Below, one piece after another: positions 63,328 to 64,000 of a DNA stretch of 64,000 nt. The DNA comes from Desulforhopalus sp. IMCC35007 (GTDB taxonomy: Bacteria > Desulfobacterota > Desulfobulbia > Desulfobulbales > Desulfocapsaceae), in contig NZ_SWCN01000009.1 in assembly GCF_005116575.1 (NCBI RefSeq), forward strand, positions 124,001 to 188,000, in the 5' to 3' direction. The notes under the pieces were generated by a model. It had not been told where the DNA came from. It ran no database searches and worked only from the letters and a program-made list of their open reading frames with translations. Position numbers and translations under genes: made by a program. Within the stretch, counting starts at the first letter, position 1, and the number at the start of each line of letters is the position of its first letter.

Positions 63328-64000
63328 ATGAGTATGATTGGTATAACAATGGGCTGCCCGGCCAGTATTGGACCGGAAATAATATTGCATTTTTTCTCTG
63401 ATTCTCCTTTTGATGCAGATGTGCTACCCGTTGTTTTAGGCGATATCACCGTTCTTGAAAAATGCGCAAGGGACCTCGGTCACAAAGATTTAAAAATTGT
63501 GCCCTGGAATGTCGGCCAGGATCGTCCTCTGCTCAAAAAAAATACAGTACCGGTCTTACCTCTTTCCAGCCTTTCTGAATCAGATATTATCTGGGGCAAG
63601 CCTAATGTTGCAACGGGGAAGGCAATGGCCGAATACATCACAGAAGGAGTAAAGCTGGCCCAAGCTGGAGTCCTTGATGGAATCACCACCTGCCCTATCT
63701 CCAAATATGCACTCAACCAGGCAGGATATGCCTATCCCGGCCACACCGAGATGCTGGCCAAACTAACAAATACCAAAAATTATGCGATGATGATGGCTGG
63801 AGACCGACTCCGGGTCACCCTTGTTACAATCCATTGCCCGCTCGCCAATGTTGCAGGGACTCTCACCCGACAATCCATAGTTCAGCTGATTGAAACTACC
63901 CACCAGGCACTGACTGTTGATTTTGGTATTTCCGTACCAAAAATAGCCGTAGCCGCCCTCAATCCCCATGGTGGTGAAAATTTGCTTTTTGGCAGAGAAG
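63328..64000 (+). CDS. pdxA: 4-hydroxythreonine-4-phosphate dehydrogenase, partial (cut by window end)
   Basis: The first 224 codons are in the window with no stop. It begins MIGITMGCPASIGPEI (after MS), and has GVLDGITTCPISKYAL, AYPGHTEMLAKLT (metal-binding His) and LNPHGGEN, all PdxA marks. It oxidises 4-phosphohydroxy-threonine in pyridoxal phosphate synthesis. AGAGG lies 12 nt before ATG 63328; ATG 63334 is an alternative. A 118-bp gap follows yraN. Confidence 0.93.
   Translation, partial: MSMIGITMGCPASIGPEIILHFFSDSPFDADVLPVVLGDITVLEKCARDLGHKDLKIVPWNVGQDRPLLKKNTVPVLPLSSLSESDIIWGKPNVATGKAMAEYITEGVKLAQAGVLDGITTCPISKYALNQAGYAYPGHTEMLAKLTNTKNYAMMMAGDRLRVTLVTIHCPLANVAGTLTRQSIVQLIETTHQALTVDFGISVPKIAVAALNPHGGENLLFGRE

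Noticed and set aside
1-64000. CRISPR array, tRNA, rRNA, tmRNA or prophage
   Set aside because: No regularly spaced repeats, cloverleaf sequences, conserved rRNA segments or phage genes were seen.

Overview
The window looks like a chromosomal segment of a strictly anaerobic Desulfobacterota bacterium of the Desulfobulbales type (Desulfobulbus, Desulfotalea or Desulforhopalus relatives). That is inferred from gene content: a complete CoA-level methylmalonyl-CoA (randomising) propionate/succinate pathway, both a membrane methylmalonyl-CoA decarboxylase and a transcarboxylase-like enzyme, an Etf whose alpha subunit carries a ferredoxin domain, and an Mla lipid-transport operon. No rRNA, tRNA, CRISPR array or prophage was seen.

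Layout. 1-3535 (minus strand) is a nested pair of group II introns. An apparently intact intron (243-2111) sits exactly in the YADD catalytic motif of the reverse transcriptase of a second intron, which itself lies just after the rpiB terminator. 3536-12472 (minus) is a fatty-acid/phospholipid operon, yceD-rpmF-plsX-fabH-acd-etfB-etfA-fabG-acpP-fabF-rpiB, with an acyl-CoA dehydrogenase and its Etf in the middle and no recognisable enoyl-ACP reductase. 12667-15813 (minus) is mlaEFDC plus a cyclic-nucleotide-binding protein. 16491-23313 holds rnd, a small periplasmic protein, a Sel1-repeat protein, an AcuB/AcuC-like pair, an AcuI-like reductase and an MBL-fold hydrolase.

23740-41712 is the propionate core. 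On the plus strand: two paralogous TetR regulators flanking mmdA-oadG-mmdC-mmdB (Na+-pumping methylmalonyl-CoA decarboxylase), then epimerase, methylmalonyl-CoA mutase and MeaB. On the minus strand: sucC, sucD, a 12S-like carboxyltransferase, a small monooxygenase-fold protein, a tiny epsilon-like subunit, a 5S-like subunit with fused biotin domain, a gamma-carbonic anhydrase and, separately, prpE. Together these activate propionate or succinate and interconvert propionyl-, methylmalonyl- and succinyl-CoA, with carboxyl transfer to or from pyruvate/oxaloacetate.

42345-53172 is an acetate/propionate uptake and activation block: a Cache/PAS sensor kinase and an NtrC-type sigma-54 activator, a SatP-family transporter preceded by a very good sigma-54 promoter, a CoA-transferase/GNAT fusion, a degenerate M50 membrane protein, acs and an OFA-type MFS transporter. 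53733-57313 is a NorQ/NorD-like AAA-VWA pair with a zinc-ribbon thioredoxin. 57631-64000 (plus) is the housekeeping run ffh-rpsP-khpA-rimM-trmD-(SPOUT)-rplS-rnhB-yraN-pdxA; pdxA is cut by the window end.

Most notable observations: the precise intron-in-intron at YADD; the acd-etfBA insertion in a fab operon; the sigma-54/two-component link to the acetate transporter; a recurring GTAAC-N3-GTTAC palindrome near tetR and prpE; a miniature epsilon-like protein in the transcarboxylase operon; an M50 homologue lacking its metal ligands; and a possible structured RNA downstream of satP. All functional calls come from reading motifs and gene order; no search was run.
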